A stretch of DNA of 64,000 nucleotides. It comes from Actinospineispora spinosispora DSM 44797 (GTDB lineage Bacteria > Actinomycetota > Actinomycetes > Mycobacteriales > Pseudonocardiaceae). Where the stretch lies: the NCBI RefSeq assembly GCF_000429025.1, contig NZ_AUBB01000027.1, positions 62,001-126,000 of the forward strand, given 5' to 3'. Below are positions 15,741-24,386 of this stretch, piece by piece. Every line of letters begins with the position of its first letter. The stretch's first letter is position 1. The position numbers and the translations under genes were made by a program. Under the pieces are notes generated by a model. The model worked only from the letters and a program-made list of their open reading frames with translations. It did no database searches and was not told the origin of the DNA.

Positions 15741-15773
15741 AGCCGGCACCGCACTACGAGGTGCCGGCTTTTT
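15741..15773 (+). terminator. Rho-independent terminator after iniB1
   Basis: A perfect 10-bp stem AGCCGGCACC / GGTGCCGGCT with a nine-base loop is followed directly by TTTTT. It should separate iniB1 from iniB2. Confidence 0.9.
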
Positions 15774-15935
15774 GCTTTTCTGCTACAGGGTCAATTTGCG
15801 CACCTGCTAGCGTGTCTGGCGTCTCCGTTGCGTCGGGTACCGGGTTCACGGCATCAGCCGAGGTCACGAGCACTACAGGGCGCACCGGAACACCGGGTAC
15901 GGACAGGGCTTGCACCAATCCCCAGTACGACCAAG

Positions 15936-16036
15936 CCCCCCAACCCCCCAACAGGTCCGGCTCCCCATCCCTAGACCCGGCCCCGAGGGAACCCTGTCCG
16001 ATCCCCGATGTCCTGGGCCACCCGTGGCCGTAGCTT
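15936..16036 (+). promoter_or_regulatory. iniB2 promoter module
   Basis: CCCCCCAACCCCCCAAC (15936-15952), GGAACCCTGTCCGATCCCCGATG (15988-16010; central CCTGTCCGATCCCCGATG) and TAGCTT at 16031 mirror the iniB1 module, with the same 20-bp gap between CGATG and the -10. Confidence 0.6.
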
Positions 16037-16107
16037 TTGCCTCAACGCCGGAGCACCCGCCCGGCAGCTGACAGAAGAACCACCGAAGCATCCTGGAGAT
16101 GAACACC

Positions 16108-16932
16108 ATGGCTACCTCGACCTCGCTGCTGGACTGGCTGCTCGATCTGCTGCGTGACCCGGAGGCCCGCGAGGCCTTCGAGCGTGACCCGCAGGGCTAC
16201 CTGAACGACTGCGGCTTCCACGACGTGTCGGGTCGGGACATCCACGAGGCACTGACCCTCATCTCGGATGACGACGACCGGCACGGCAGCCACGGCCACC
16301 ACTACCCGCCGCCCCGCGAGTACCACCACGGCGACGGCCCCGACACGGTTCTGAAGAACTACGTCACGAACAACTACACGACCATCGAGGACCACAGCAC
16401 CAACATCGACAACTCGGTCCACCAGGACATCGACACCCACGGTGGCGACTTCAGCCAGGTCATCGACAACGACCCGGTGGTCGCGTCCGGTGACGGCTCG
16501 GTCGCGGCGGGTGGCGACATCCGGGACAGCACGCTGACCACCGGCAACGGCAACGTGGTCGGTGACAACAACCAGGCCGTGACCGGTGACGGCAACACCA
16601 GCTCGTTCGGTTCGGGCGACGCCAACAACACCGACATCAGCCACTCCAGCTTCGGTGACGGCAGCGCGGTGTCCGGCGGCGGCGACGCCTACGGCCACAG
16701 CACCGACAACGACACCACCACCGCCGTGCACAACTCCGGTTCGGGTGAGACCTCCGTCAACGCCGCTGGCGACCACGGCTACGCGGACAACTACTCCGAC
16801 CAGAGCGCGCACGACGACAGCACCCGCAGCAACTACGAGGACCACTCGTCGAGCGACAGCCACGACGACGTCAACTCGCACAACAGCGGTTCCTACGAGG
16901 ACTCCCACGACGTGGACGTCCACCACGCGTGA
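16108..16932 (+). CDS. IniB-like protein 2
   Basis: ATG 16108 is chosen because GGAG lies nine bases upstream; an ATG nine bases earlier abuts that site. The 274-residue protein has the same IniB N-terminal domain (STSLLDWLLDLLRDPEAREAF) and the same Asp/His/Ser/Thr-rich body as IniB1, with long shared blocks such as VIDNDPVVASGDG and SHSSFGDGSA. It precedes iniA by 208 bp. Retention of two iniB copies with matching promoters suggests dosage or division of roles. Confidence 0.88.
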   Translation: MATSTSLLDWLLDLLRDPEAREAFERDPQGYLNDCGFHDVSGRDIHEALTLISDDDDRHGSHGHHYPPPREYHHGDGPDTVLKNYVTNNYTTIEDHSTNIDNSVHQDIDTHGGDFSQVIDNDPVVASGDGSVAAGGDIRDSTLTTGNGNVVGDNNQAVTGDGNTSSFGSGDANNTDISHSSFGDGSAVSGGGDAYGHSTDNDTTTAVHNSGSGETSVNAAGDHGYADNYSDQSAHDDSTRSNYEDHSSSDSHDDVNSHNSGSYEDSHDVDVHHA

Positions 16933-17013
16933 CGTAGCGTGCGGCGGGCCGTCCACCTAGTCGCGGTAGACAACGTACGAGCCGCGCATGCTTGTAGTGT
17001 CACTGTCACAACG

Positions 17014-17049
17014 GCCGGCTCCACAACCCTCCGGGTCGTGGGGTCGGCT
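17014..17049 (+). terminator. Imperfect hairpin between iniB2 and iniA
   Basis: A GC-rich imperfect stem (CCGGCTCCAC / GTGGGGTCGG with ACCC/GGGT inside) lies about 85 bp after iniB2 and is followed by TGTTTG. It may attenuate rather than end transcription into iniA. Confidence 0.45.
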
Positions 17050-17140
17050 GTTTGCGTGTCGGATGCATGCGACAAGATCCGGACAGGCGCATTGCGCAAT
17101 GCAGGCCCGAGGGATTTCAACAGCGAGGAGGTAGGTCCGC

Positions 17141-19006
17141 GTGGCGCTACCCGATGCGGTTGCACTGGTGGACCTCGCCCTGAAGGCGACCACCGCCTAC
17201 GACCGCCCCGACCTGGGCAAGCGGCTGCGGGCCACGCGTGCCCGTCTCGCGGATCCCGATGTCCGGGTGCTGATCGTCGGTGAGTTCAAGCAGGGCAAGA
17301 GCCAGCTGCTGAACGCGCTGGTCAACGCCCCGGTCTGCCCGGTGGACGACGACATCGCGACGTCGCTGCCGACCGTGGTCAAGTACGCGGAGAAGGCCGG
17401 CGTGACGCTGGTGCGGGAGAGCGAGTCGGACTCCGGCGAGCCGCAGATGCCGCAGCGCACCGAGGTCGAGGTCGAGCAGCTCGCCCAGTACGTCTCCGAG
17501 GCGGGCAACCCGAACAACCGCCGCCAGCTGACCTACGCCGAGGTCGGTATCCCGCGCAGGCTGCTGTCCGACGGTCTGGTGCTGGTCGACACCCCCGGGG
17601 TGGGCGGTCTGGGTTCCAAGCACGGCGCGGCGACCATGGGTGCGCTGCCCAGGGCGGACGCGGTGCTGCTGGTCTCCGACGCCGCGCAGGAGTACACCGC
17701 GCCGGAGTTGGAGTTCATGGACACCGCGCGCCGGCTGTGCCCGAACGTCGCGTGCGTGATCACCAAGACCGACCTGTACCCGCAGTGGCGCCGGATCGTC
17801 GACCTGGACCAGGGGCACCTGTCGCGGGCCGGCGCGAACGCGCGGGTGTTCCCGGTGTCCTCGACGCTGCGGCTGCACGCGCTGCGCACCGAGAACTCCG
17901 AGATGGCCACCTCGCTCATGGACGAGTCGGGTTTCGTCGACCTGATCGGGTTCCTGCAGCGCGACGTCGTCGGCCGCGCGGACGACCTGGACCGGCGTTC
18001 GACCGGTCAGGACGTGCAGGCGGTCGCCGAGCAGCTCGCCGCGTCGATGGCGTCGGAGCTGTCCGCTCAGGAGGACCCGGAGAAGGCCGCCGCGCTGATC
18101 GAGCAGCTCAACGAGGCCAAGAGCAAGGCCGACGCGCTGCGGCAGCGGTCCGCGCGCTGGCAGCAGACGCTCAACGACGGTGTGCAGGACCTGACCTCCG
18201 ACATCGAGTACGACCTGCGCGACCGGCTGCGCACGGTGTCCAAGGACGCCGAGCACGTCATCGACCAGGAAGACCCGAAGGACACCTGGGACCAGCTGGT
18301 CACCTGGGTGGAGCAGCAGGTCTCGCAGGCGCTCACGCAGAACTTCGTGTGGGCCATCCAGCGCGCGCAGTACCTGGCCGAGCAGGTCGCCGAGCACTTC
18401 GGCTCCAGCGCGGACCTGCTGCCGAAGCTCAACTACGGTCCGGAGGACTTCCACCAGACGCAGTTGAGCGCGATGGAACGACCCGACCTGGAGGTCGTCG
18501 GCATCGGCAACAAGCTGTTCAGCGGAATCCGGGGCGGTTACTCCGGCTTCATGATGGGCGGCATGGCCATGACCCTGGCCGCCGGCGCCTCGATCCTGAA
18601 CCCGGTCGCCGCCGCCGGTGGTCTGCTGTTCGGTGGCAAGACGCTGCACGACGAGCTGAAGCGCGCGAAGGACCGTCGTCAGTCCGAGGCGAAGCAGGCC
18701 GTCCGCAAGCACATCGACGAGGCGACGTTCCAGATGGGCAAGGAGGTGCGGGACATGCTGCGGCAGGTCCAGCGCATCCTGCGGGACCATTTCACCTCCA
18801 TCGCCGAGGAGATGCACACCTCGCTCACCGAGGCCGCGTCCTCGGCGGCGAAGGCCGTGCAGATGGACGAGTCGCAGCGCTCCAAGCGCATCCGTGACCT
18901 GCGCGCCGAGCTGGAGCGGGTCGAGAACCTCGGTCAGCGCGCGAAGGCGCTGGCCACCTCGGCGGCCGGGGTCGGTCTGCCGTCGCTACCCGAGGCGGTC
19001 CGGTGA
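17141..19006 (+). CDS. iniA: IniA-like dynamin-family GTPase
   Basis: GTG 17141 follows GAGGAGGT. The 621-residue protein has the dynamin GTPase signature: G1 GEFKQGKS at 47-54, G2-region TSLPT, G3 DTPGVGG at 150-156 and G4 TKTD at 208-211, then long helices and a hydrophobic Gly/Ala-rich membrane-insertion segment at about 466-500 (FMMGGMAMTLAAGASILNPV). Mycobacterial IniA remodels membranes and is linked to tolerance of cell-wall drugs; its length (about 640) agrees. It overlaps iniC by GTGA. Confidence 0.9.
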   Translation: MALPDAVALVDLALKATTAYDRPDLGKRLRATRARLADPDVRVLIVGEFKQGKSQLLNALVNAPVCPVDDDIATSLPTVVKYAEKAGVTLVRESESDSGEPQMPQRTEVEVEQLAQYVSEAGNPNNRRQLTYAEVGIPRRLLSDGLVLVDTPGVGGLGSKHGAATMGALPRADAVLLVSDAAQEYTAPELEFMDTARRLCPNVACVITKTDLYPQWRRIVDLDQGHLSRAGANARVFPVSSTLRLHALRTENSEMATSLMDESGFVDLIGFLQRDVVGRADDLDRRSTGQDVQAVAEQLAASMASELSAQEDPEKAAALIEQLNEAKSKADALRQRSARWQQTLNDGVQDLTSDIEYDLRDRLRTVSKDAEHVIDQEDPKDTWDQLVTWVEQQVSQALTQNFVWAIQRAQYLAEQVAEHFGSSADLLPKLNYGPEDFHQTQLSAMERPDLEVVGIGNKLFSGIRGGYSGFMMGGMAMTLAAGASILNPVAAAGGLLFGGKTLHDELKRAKDRRQSEAKQAVRKHIDEATFQMGKEVRDMLRQVQRILRDHFTSIAEEMHTSLTEAASSAAKAVQMDESQRSKRIRDLRAELERVENLGQRAKALATSAAGVGLPSLPEAVR

Positions 19007-20487
19007 GCGCTCCCCAGATGCAGGTGCCGCTCGGCGCCTCGGTCCGCATGCTGCTGACCAACGCGATCGACGTCTACTCGGACAGCCCGCAGGCGGCCGG
19101 CTGGCTGCGCATGTACCTGGCCCGGTTCGACGAGCCGCTGCGCGTGGCGATCGCGGGCAAGGTCAAGGCCGGTAAGTCGACGCTGCTCAACGCCCTGGTC
19201 GGTGAGCCGGTCGCGCCGACCGACGCGGGGGAGTGCACCCGGGTCGTCACCTGGTACCAGGACGGTCCGGCGCCGAAGGTGATGCTGTACCCGAAGGGTT
19301 CGCAGCCGCACCAGCTGACGATCCACCGCAACGACGGCGCGCTGGCCTTCGACCTGGCGGGCACTCCGGCCGACCGGGTGGACCGGCTGGTCGTCGACTG
19401 GCCGTCGCAGAGCCTGCGTGGCCGCACCCTGATCGACACCCCCGGTATCGACTCGCTGTCCACGGACGTCTCGCAGCGCAGCCACACGTTCCTCGCGCCG
19501 GACGACGCCCCCAGCGCCGCCGACGCGGTCGTGTACCTGATGCGTCACCTGCACTCCGGTGACGTGCGGTTCCTGGAGTCGTTCCACGACCAGGGCGTCG
19601 CGAAGGCAACCTCGGTCAACACGATCGCGGTGCTGTCGCGCGCCGACGAGATCGGCGTGGGCCGGCTGGACGCGCTGATGTCCGCGAAGCGCATCGCCAG
19701 CCGCTACCGGGCCGACGAGAAGCTGCGCGACCTGTGCCAGACGGTCGTCGCGGTCGCCGGGCTGCTCGCCCAGACCGGCCGCACGATGCGTCAGGTCGAG
19801 TACAACGCGCTCACCGAGCTGTCCACGCTGCCCCGCGAGGACATGGACGACCTGCTGCTGTCCGCCGACCGGTTCGTGAAGTCCGAGACAAAGGCGGCGC
19901 TGGACAGCAACGCTCGCGGCCAGCTGCTCGACCGGTTCGGCCTGTTCGGTGTGCGCCTGGGCGTCACGCTGATCCGCCAGGGCGTGGCCGACCCGACCAG
20001 ACTGTCCGCCGAGCTGGTCCGTCGTTCCGGCCTTGACGACCTGCGCGAGGTCCTGAACATCCAGTTCACCGAGCGGCGTGACCTGCTGAAGTCCCGCTCC
20101 GCGTTGCTGGCGCTGGACCTGGTGCTGCGCCGCGAACCGCGGCCGCAGTCCGGTCCGCTCTCGGTGGAGCTGGAACGGATCATGTCCGGCGCGCACGAGT
20201 TCGCCGAGCTGCGCCAGCTGACCGCGCTGCGGTCCGGTGCGGTGAAGGTGCCGGAGGACGCCAGGGTGGAGGCGGAACGCCTCCTGGGCGGCGAGGGCGG
20301 CGCACCCAACGCCCGCCTGGGCCTGGACCTGAACGCCAACCCCACGGACAGCAGAGGCGCCGCGATGGACGCCCTCTCCAGGTGGCGCCGCAGGGCCGAG
20401 AACCCCCTGTCCTCCAGGGGCCTGCAAGACACGGCGAGGATCGTCGTCCGCTCCTGCGAAGGAATCCTGGCAACCCTCCCCCGCTAG
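19003..20487 (+). CDS. iniC: IniC-like dynamin-family GTPase
   Basis: The start GTG 19003 overlaps the iniA stop. The 494-residue protein has G1 GKVKAGKS at about 52-59, G3 DTPGIDS at about 145 and G4 SRAD, and is about the size of mycobacterial IniC. It has no clear paddle segment and probably partners IniA at the membrane. A two-tier palindrome follows its stop. Confidence 0.88.
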   Translation: MSAPQMQVPLGASVRMLLTNAIDVYSDSPQAAGWLRMYLARFDEPLRVAIAGKVKAGKSTLLNALVGEPVAPTDAGECTRVVTWYQDGPAPKVMLYPKGSQPHQLTIHRNDGALAFDLAGTPADRVDRLVVDWPSQSLRGRTLIDTPGIDSLSTDVSQRSHTFLAPDDAPSAADAVVYLMRHLHSGDVRFLESFHDQGVAKATSVNTIAVLSRADEIGVGRLDALMSAKRIASRYRADEKLRDLCQTVVAVAGLLAQTGRTMRQVEYNALTELSTLPREDMDDLLLSADRFVKSETKAALDSNARGQLLDRFGLFGVRLGVTLIRQGVADPTRLSAELVRRSGLDDLREVLNIQFTERRDLLKSRSALLALDLVLRREPRPQSGPLSVELERIMSGAHEFAELRQLTALRSGAVKVPEDARVEAERLLGGEGGAPNARLGLDLNANPTDSRGAAMDALSRWRRRAENPLSSRGLQDTARIVVRSCEGILATLPR

Positions 20488-20492
20488 CCCGG

Positions 20493-20566
20493 AGCTCGCA
20501 CAGAGCTTGTCGACGCCGCACAGAGGCTGGAGCCTCTGTGCGGCGTGTACGCGGTCTGTGCGAGCT
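20493..20566. repeat. GCTCGCACAGA-family two-tier palindrome, copy A
   Basis: An outer 12-bp stem AGCTCGCACAGA / TCTGTGCGAGCT (20493-20504, 20555-20566) and an inner perfect 15-bp stem CGCCGCACAGAGGCT with its complement (20514-20528, 20531-20545) lie between convergent iniC and the receptor gene. The reverse complement is almost the same as 32148-32220. Confidence 0.85.
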
Positions 20567-20569
20567 GGG

Positions 20570-22159
20570 CTACCTGCAGCCTCGGGTCGAGACCTCCTGC
20601 GGTTTGCCGGTTGGCCACAGGAGTCGCTGCGGGACCGCGCCGCCGGAGGGCGTGATCATGATCAGTGGGACGGGGCGGTGGGTCGCGTTACCGTTGCTCT
20701 CCTTGCTGAACGCGATCGGACCGCTCGCGCCGGCCACCGGAGCGTTGCAGTTGATCCCGGTGAACGCGTCCGCAACGGTGCCTGGGTTGTTGACCGCCGA
20801 GTCGACGCTCCGGGCCGCGGTGGCCGCGGTGAGCACGGCATCGTGGTTGACCATCGCGTAACCATCCGGCAGGTCGGGCTCCGCGCCGACCTTCGGCGCG
20901 CCCAACGTACGGCCGGTGAACGCCGACACGAAGTCCTGGTAGTTGCGCGCGTACGACCGGTACTCGGCTGACTCCTCCGGCGTGCTCCCGTTCCACTGGT
21001 TCACCGTGGCCTCGCCCGTGTAGACGACGGTCACCGATGCGGAGCCGATCATCGGGACCGGACTACCGAGGATCGCGGTCGCGTCATCTCCCGTGACGAT
21101 CGTCATGGGCTTGAGATTGCAGTCGCCACCCTTCGCCAGCGCGGCCAGCAGGGCACTCAGATCGACGCCCCTGCCCGCGAAATAGAGCACATCCGGCTTG
21201 TTGAGGCAGATCTGCAGGCGTGGGCTCCCGCCGAGCATGTTCGTCATGTGAGCCCGGCGCTTCGAGTCGTTCAGCGGCTCGTCGGGCGATCGATAGGTCA
21301 CCGAGTTCGGTGGAGGTTGAGTGGGGAACCTCACTGCGTACGACTTGGTGAAGGCGATCGCGAGAGACCGAGCGTAGTTGTCCGACCTGTTGGTGTCCTC
21401 CACCAGAACGACGTTGCCGCCCGGGGGCAGGGTCGACACGGCCGCTTCGGCCTGCTGGGTGTTGTTCGCCGCGATGCGGTGAAAACGCTCGATCGGCTGC
21501 CCGTCGAGGCCCAGGTTCATGTCGTCACCGGTCACCAGGGAAGCAACGACGGCGATGTGCGCGTCGGACAGATCGCTCGCGGCCTTTCGGGTGGTCTGCA
21601 GACTCTGCCCGAAGTCGGTGACGGCGACGATGTGCTCCGTGTTGCGCGCCTCGATGATCGCATCGACAGCCTGCTGCGCGGAGCTTCCCTGGCTCCCGTA
21701 GTTGGCAAGCAGAAGTTTGATCTTGACGGTCGCCTTCTGCGGATCGTCGGAGTGACCACTGCCGTTGGCCACCGGGGTGTGGTTCGCCCGCCACTGGCCG
21801 GTGATGGCTCCCGCGACAGCATGCTGAACGGTCTGGACGGCGACGCTGTCCCTCGACGGGTCCGGCGTCAGGTTGTCGAGCAGGACGATCGTGACGTAGT
21901 CGCCGGTGATGTCCGCGTTCTGCTTCGCAAGGATCTTCTCCAGCTTCGTGAACTCCTCGCCTGCCCCGAAGCTCGTCGAGTCCAGGTTGAGCCCGACACA
22001 CCCGTCCGACGATCCGTCCTCTGGGGAGCGCAGCCCGTTTCCGCACCTCGGCCACAGCACCCACACGACCACAGCGACCAGCAGGACGACACACGCGGCG
22101 AGGTAGTACCGATAAGGCCACCAACTCGGCCTCGGCATGACGGGTTGCGTCCGGGTCAT
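20570..22159 (-). CDS. Membrane-anchored periplasmic-binding-protein-like receptor
   Basis: The 529-residue protein has one N-terminal membrane helix (about 18-37) with a short basic cytoplasmic start, and a large outer part that reads like the type I periplasmic-binding fold of branched-chain amino-acid receptors (segments VTIVLLDNLTPDPSRD, HIVAVTDFGQSLQTT, GGNVVLVEDTNRSDN, DVLYFAGRGVDLSALL). No transporter genes accompany it. It lies 21 bp after an ATP-binding NTPase gene on the same strand, so the pair may form a transmembrane sensor. The ligand is unknown. The stop is four bases from copy A of a palindrome repeat. Confidence 0.7.
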   Translation of the reverse strand: MTRTQPVMPRPSWWPYRYYLAACVVLLVAVVVWVLWPRCGNGLRSPEDGSSDGCVGLNLDSTSFGAGEEFTKLEKILAKQNADITGDYVTIVLLDNLTPDPSRDSVAVQTVQHAVAGAITGQWRANHTPVANGSGHSDDPQKATVKIKLLLANYGSQGSSAQQAVDAIIEARNTEHIVAVTDFGQSLQTTRKAASDLSDAHIAVVASLVTGDDMNLGLDGQPIERFHRIAANNTQQAEAAVSTLPPGGNVVLVEDTNRSDNYARSLAIAFTKSYAVRFPTQPPPNSVTYRSPDEPLNDSKRRAHMTNMLGGSPRLQICLNKPDVLYFAGRGVDLSALLAALAKGGDCNLKPMTIVTGDDATAILGSPVPMIGSASVTVVYTGEATVNQWNGSTPEESAEYRSYARNYQDFVSAFTGRTLGAPKVGAEPDLPDGYAMVNHDAVLTAATAARSVDSAVNNPGTVADAFTGINCNAPVAGASGPIAFSKESNGNATHRPVPLIMITPSGGAVPQRLLWPTGKPQEVSTRGCR

Positions 22160-22180
22160 CGACGTTCACCTTTCTCCGAG

Positions 22181-24244
22181 TCAGAGAATTCCTCTGGTCG
22201 CCTTCGCCGCGGCCGTGTTCAGCGCGGAGACATCCGGACGGCGGGATTTGCCGGGCAGGCGCCGGTATTCCTCCGCTATGGCATGCCACTGCGCGGGATC
22301 GGGCATGGTGAACGGGCTCCTCGCCAGCCACAGTCCGGCGACGAGGCGCGTCACGACGTTGCGGACGTCGGTCCGCTCCGGGTGCTGTTCGGCGTCGGAG
22401 TTGACCAGCTGGTCGAACAGGACGGCCGTCGGGTGGTCGTGCGGCTGGCTGCTCGGCGCTGTCGCGACAAGACGGAGGCGGTCGATCCACTCCTGGTGCG
22501 GACCCCGATCGAAGTGCGCGGTGAAGTACGACACCACGTCGCTGAACCGGCCGAGTGCGAGCCAGCAGTACGCGATGCGCACGAGATCATCCTCGGTTCG
22601 CTCGCCGTCATCGCTCTGATCGGCCAGCAACTTGGTGAACTGGGTCGGGTAGTCGTGGGTGAGCGATCTCGGCCGGGCTGCCAGCGCGGACACCAGGGTC
22701 TGCGCGACCCAGGGGTGCAGCTCGGCGTGGTTCGCGGTGGCTCCGCCCTCCACCGGGGCGGTGACCCACAGCGCGGCGCGCAGCTCGGTGAGGATCTGCC
22801 CGACTCTCGGCGCGGTGATCAGGCTCGGAGCGCTGTCCGGTATGAGCCACGGCGCGGTGGCGAACGGGGCCGCCGAAACGAAGTCGCTGATGCTGAGGCC
22901 GTCGAACTGTGTGTGCAGACGAAGTTTGACCAGCCGTTCATGCCACGGATCGGCCTCTCTCGGCTCGTCCCCGGGAAACTGCTGCCGCACGGAGGACGGT
23001 CCGAGCAGGGTCCGGGATCCGGGATCGAGCCGCCCGCCCCGCAGCAGCGGCCTGAGCACCTCCACCGCCATCGGCAGGCCTCCGGTGGCTCGCCGTGCCA
23101 GAACGCATCGAGGATCAGCGGTCGCGTCGATGTCGAGCAGTCGCGCGGTCTCCTGGAGGTCGAGCGGTTCCAGCAGCACCGGGTAGTACACGGGAGGCAC
23201 CGGCTGCGCGGTCGAGGCGGCCCAGTGCTGGTATTTGGCGGCGCCGCACCGCGGGATCGTCGCCAGGCCGTCGTGCCCGATCGGCGCGGCCCTCCAGGGC
23301 ACTCGCCAGTCGGACTCCCAGTCCGCGTTCCATCGGCCGCTGGACGCAACGATCAGCAGCGCGTCGTGGTCGTCGGGATGGTGGTCGGTGTGACGCTGGC
23401 GGGCGTTCGCGAGGTCCGCCACGAACTCGGCGCCGCCGGGATGATCGAGGTTGTCCAGCAGCAGCACCCAGGCATGCTGGTGACGGCGCGGTTCCTGACA
23501 GGAACAGGGCGCACCGGGCTCGGTTCTCGCCATCCTGGGGTGGCTTTCCCTGGCGTCGGCGAGGAACGCCTGGGTCAGCCACGAGGTCATGGTCGCTACG
23601 TCGCGGCGGGCGATGTCGTGCAGAGTGAGCAGGGCGTCCTTCGGTGTTGCGCCCTGGGCCTCCGGGATGTCGGCGTGCCATTGGTGAGCCCCGCGAAGAG
23701 GCTTACGGACAACGGTCCTGATCAGTTCCGGCAGCGTCGGCCTCAATGCCCGTACGACCGACTCGGGTACACCGGGAATCGCTTCCGCGGCATCCAGCAG
23801 TGCCCCGACCAGGTCGGCGGTGCGGTCCGCGTGTGGAACCCGGGACCAGTCCCGGATCAGGGCGCCCAGCTCGTCACTGGCCTTGCTGTGGTCATTACTC
23901 AGCTTCGCCTGCACCGCGAGAAGGCCCAGCGCCAGCCGGGTGAAGCGCGCTGGACCGCGGTTCGCCCATTTCCGGGAGAGTTGGTAGGCCAGGTCGCTCA
24001 GCACCTCGACGGTGGTCACCGGTTCGGTGCGCGCGGGCGCCGAGGCGAAGTCGAACCGGGCATGCACGACGCCGGGCCCGCAGTCCTCGGAGATCGCCCG
24101 CAGGGACCTGGTCTTTCCCGAACCGGCCGGTCCGAGCAACACCACGACCGGCTGTCTGCGCGGGCGAGGTTCGTCGACGGTGCGACTCACCAGCAGCCGT
24201 CGGTAGAGCAGCTCCGCACTCGACAGGGGAACCTGATCCGACAT
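22181..24244 (-). CDS. STAND-like P-loop NTPase
   Basis: The 687-residue protein has Walker A GPAGSGKT at 38-45, Walker B LLLDNLD at about 260, a sensor-like LLIVASSGRW and, after the NTPase core, a region (about 420-687) with helical repeats. There is no transmembrane segment or recognised effector domain. The layout resembles STAND/NACHT-type regulatory ATPases. It forms an operon with the downstream receptor-like gene and has an AT-rich promoter with an inverted repeat upstream. Function is inferred only. Confidence 0.7.
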   Translation of the reverse strand: MSDQVPLSSAELLYRRLLVSRTVDEPRPRRQPVVVLLGPAGSGKTRSLRAISEDCGPGVVHARFDFASAPARTEPVTTVEVLSDLAYQLSRKWANRGPARFTRLALGLLAVQAKLSNDHSKASDELGALIRDWSRVPHADRTADLVGALLDAAEAIPGVPESVVRALRPTLPELIRTVVRKPLRGAHQWHADIPEAQGATPKDALLTLHDIARRDVATMTSWLTQAFLADARESHPRMARTEPGAPCSCQEPRRHQHAWVLLLDNLDHPGGAEFVADLANARQRHTDHHPDDHDALLIVASSGRWNADWESDWRVPWRAAPIGHDGLATIPRCGAAKYQHWAASTAQPVPPVYYPVLLEPLDLQETARLLDIDATADPRCVLARRATGGLPMAVEVLRPLLRGGRLDPGSRTLLGPSSVRQQFPGDEPREADPWHERLVKLRLHTQFDGLSISDFVSAAPFATAPWLIPDSAPSLITAPRVGQILTELRAALWVTAPVEGGATANHAELHPWVAQTLVSALAARPRSLTHDYPTQFTKLLADQSDDGERTEDDLVRIAYCWLALGRFSDVVSYFTAHFDRGPHQEWIDRLRLVATAPSSQPHDHPTAVLFDQLVNSDAEQHPERTDVRNVVTRLVAGLWLARSPFTMPDPAQWHAIAEEYRRLPGKSRRPDVSALNTAAAKATRGIL

Positions 24245-24286
24245 CAGCCCCAGCCTTCGTAGGTCGCCAAGATCGAATCCGGCTTT

Positions 24287-24317
24287 ACTATATTGTCCAC
24301 AGAGGACTATATAGCAA
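24287..24317 (-). promoter_or_regulatory. AT-rich promoter with inverted repeat
   Basis: CTATATTGTCC (24288-24298) and GGACTATATAG (24304-24314) form an inverted repeat around ACAGA. Read leftward it contains TATAGT (-10-like) and TTGCTA (-35-like) 19 bp apart, 43 bp before the NTPase start. Such AT-rich sequence stands out here and is likely an operator-promoter. Confidence 0.6.
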
Positions 24318-24386
24318 CGATTGGCCGCGTGCTTCCTGATATCGCGGTTCGCCCTGACGCCGGGTGGGGCGCCCGATGCGGTCTAC

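Noticed and set aside
14757..16932. CRISPR-like or tandem DNA repeats in the iniB genes
   Set aside because: The repetition is low-complexity protein and gene duplication; there are no regular repeat-spacer units.
17147..18817. 556-aa minus-strand frame opposite iniA
   Set aside because: Shadow of the dynamin gene; composition is not that of a natural protein.
21248..24262. 1004-aa plus-strand frame opposite the receptor and NTPase genes
   Set aside because: Spans two genes with clear motifs on the other strand; His/Arg/Gly-rich shadow.
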